The notes beneath the pieces were generated by a model that saw nothing but the letters and a program-made list of their open reading frames with translations, did not search any database and was not told where the DNA came from. Below are positions 4,703-5,092 of a stretch of DNA of 5,092 bases, piece after piece. Every line of letters starts with the position of its first letter. Positions within the stretch are counted from its first letter, which is position 1. The position numbers were made by a program, and so were the translations under genes. Origin of the DNA: DATDWC01 sp035289805 (GTDB taxonomy: Bacteria; Patescibacteriota; Gracilibacteria; Peribacterales; Peribacteraceae); assembly GCA_035289805.1 (NCBI GenBank), contig DATDWC010000015.1, positions 1 to 5,092 on the forward strand. Reading direction: 5' to 3'.

Positions 4703-4735
4703 AGGAATGATTTCTCATTCCTGAGAAACGTTTCT
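4703..4735. repeat. two adjoining dyads before the stop of the minus-strand gene
   Basis: AGGAATGA (4703-4710) and TCATTCCT (4715-4722) form an 8-pair stem with a TTTC loop on the + strand. One base later AGAAACGTTTCT (4724-4735) is a perfect 12-base palindrome. Together with the 4652-4673 hairpin, three dyads sit in 84 bases of the 3' intergenic region. They are possible transcript-end structures, but none has a classical T-tract. Confidence 0.4.
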
Positions 4736-4738
4736 TGC

Positions 4739-5092
4739 TTACTCGCTGGTCTCAGTTGGCCAGGCGATCTCAGGTGCAGGAACTCGTTTTTTGTACTTTG
4801 AACGAATCTCTGCAAAGATCATCTTATACAGTGGAATGTTGTGTCCAGATTGTCGGGCTTTCACTCGATTCCCTTCAGCAGTATGCAAGATATCCTGCAT
4901 ACTGACACTCTTGAGATTCGCTCGAAGCCTTTCTTCTTCCAGCGTTACGCCAAAGGCGTTCCAAAACTCGAACATTCCACGAAGCGCTTCACGACGAAGC
5001 GCTTCTGGTTGCTCCGGGAAGAGCGCCCCCATGTACTGGAGAACTTCCAGAACAGCAACCTCTCCTCCCTGGTTGTAGATCCGCGTGAGCTG
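4739..5092 (-). CDS. unrecognised protein, C-terminal 117 residues (5' end beyond the window)
   Basis: The frame is open to the right edge, entering as QLTRIYNQGGEVAVLEVLQY before the first visible ATG (5032), so the gene probably starts outside the window. The sequence is soluble, mostly helical and mixed-charge: LEVLQYMGALFPEQPEALRR, REALRGMFEFWNAFGV, TLEEERLRANLKSV, SMQDILHTAEGNRVKARQ, GHNIPLYKMIFAEIRSKYKK and the end EIAWPTETSE. There is no membrane segment or signal. I do not recognise a family. The codon use looks like that of the left-hand genes and not the A/T-rich neighbour. It converges with that neighbour, with 136 bases carrying three dyads between the stops. A start at 5032 cannot be excluded: GGAGGAGAGG lies upstream on its strand but about 25 bases away, too far for a normal ribosome-binding site. 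Confidence 0.65.
   Translation of the reverse strand, partial: QLTRIYNQGGEVAVLEVLQYMGALFPEQPEALRREALRGMFEFWNAFGVTLEEERLRANLKSVSMQDILHTAEGNRVKARQSGHNIPLYKMIFAEIRSKYKKRVPAPEIAWPTETSE
4980..5005. repeat. two copies of CGAAGCGCTTC, 15 bases apart
   Basis: The 11-mer at 4980-4990 recurs exactly at 4995-5005, and each contains the palindrome GAAGCGCTTC. It lies in the coding region and encodes EALRR-EALRG, so a protein-level heptad-like repeat is as likely a cause as a DNA-level function. Confidence 0.45.

Overview
This 5.1 kb window comes from a bacterial chromosome. Genes are tightly packed, short and unbroken by introns. Stops are standard: TGA terminates several genes, so it is not recoded here. 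Promoters are of the sigma-70 type, and no encoded gene start has a clear Shine-Dalgarno sequence. Small genes, weak or absent ribosome-binding sites and no diagnostic housekeeping genes would suit a candidate-phylum (CPR-like, e.g. Peregrinibacteria) or other uncultured bacterium. That assignment is only a guess; the sequence does not settle the taxon.

Left part (1-1348, + strand): the C-terminal part of a calcium-type P-type cation ATPase, cut by the left edge, is followed 15 bases later by a small nitroreductase-family flavoprotein. They probably form one transcript. It meets an oppositely oriented pair (1360-2635, - strand) consisting of an XRE helix-turn-helix/Panacea (DUF4065) protein and a PemK/MazF-family endoribonuclease. 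The layout is that of a type II toxin-antitoxin operon, with the two reading frames overlapping.

Middle (2620-3241): a divergent promoter region serves the toxin-antitoxin operon leftward and, from a perfect TTGACA-N17-TATAAT promoter, a 56-residue basic protein rightward. The predicted transcription start of that small gene falls on its likely first codon, which is CTG. A short STAS-like (DUF4325-type) protein follows, with its own weaker promoter. The stretch 3242-3573 has no convincing gene.

Right part (3574-5092): a minus-strand tRNA gene with a good intrinsic terminator has a GCA (Cys) anticodon, but C at position 33 and the alanine-type G3:U70 pair and A73. Divergent from it is a visibly more A/T-rich gene for a lysine/arginine-rich protein with a tandem 35-residue repeat and a Myb/SANT-like C-terminal segment. 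It may also be leaderless. Three dyads lie between it and a convergent unrecognised gene that runs off the right edge.

Most notable points: the tRNA with mixed identity elements, the leaderless-looking CTG and ATG genes, the Panacea-PemK pair, and the uncharacterised repeat plus Myb-like protein.
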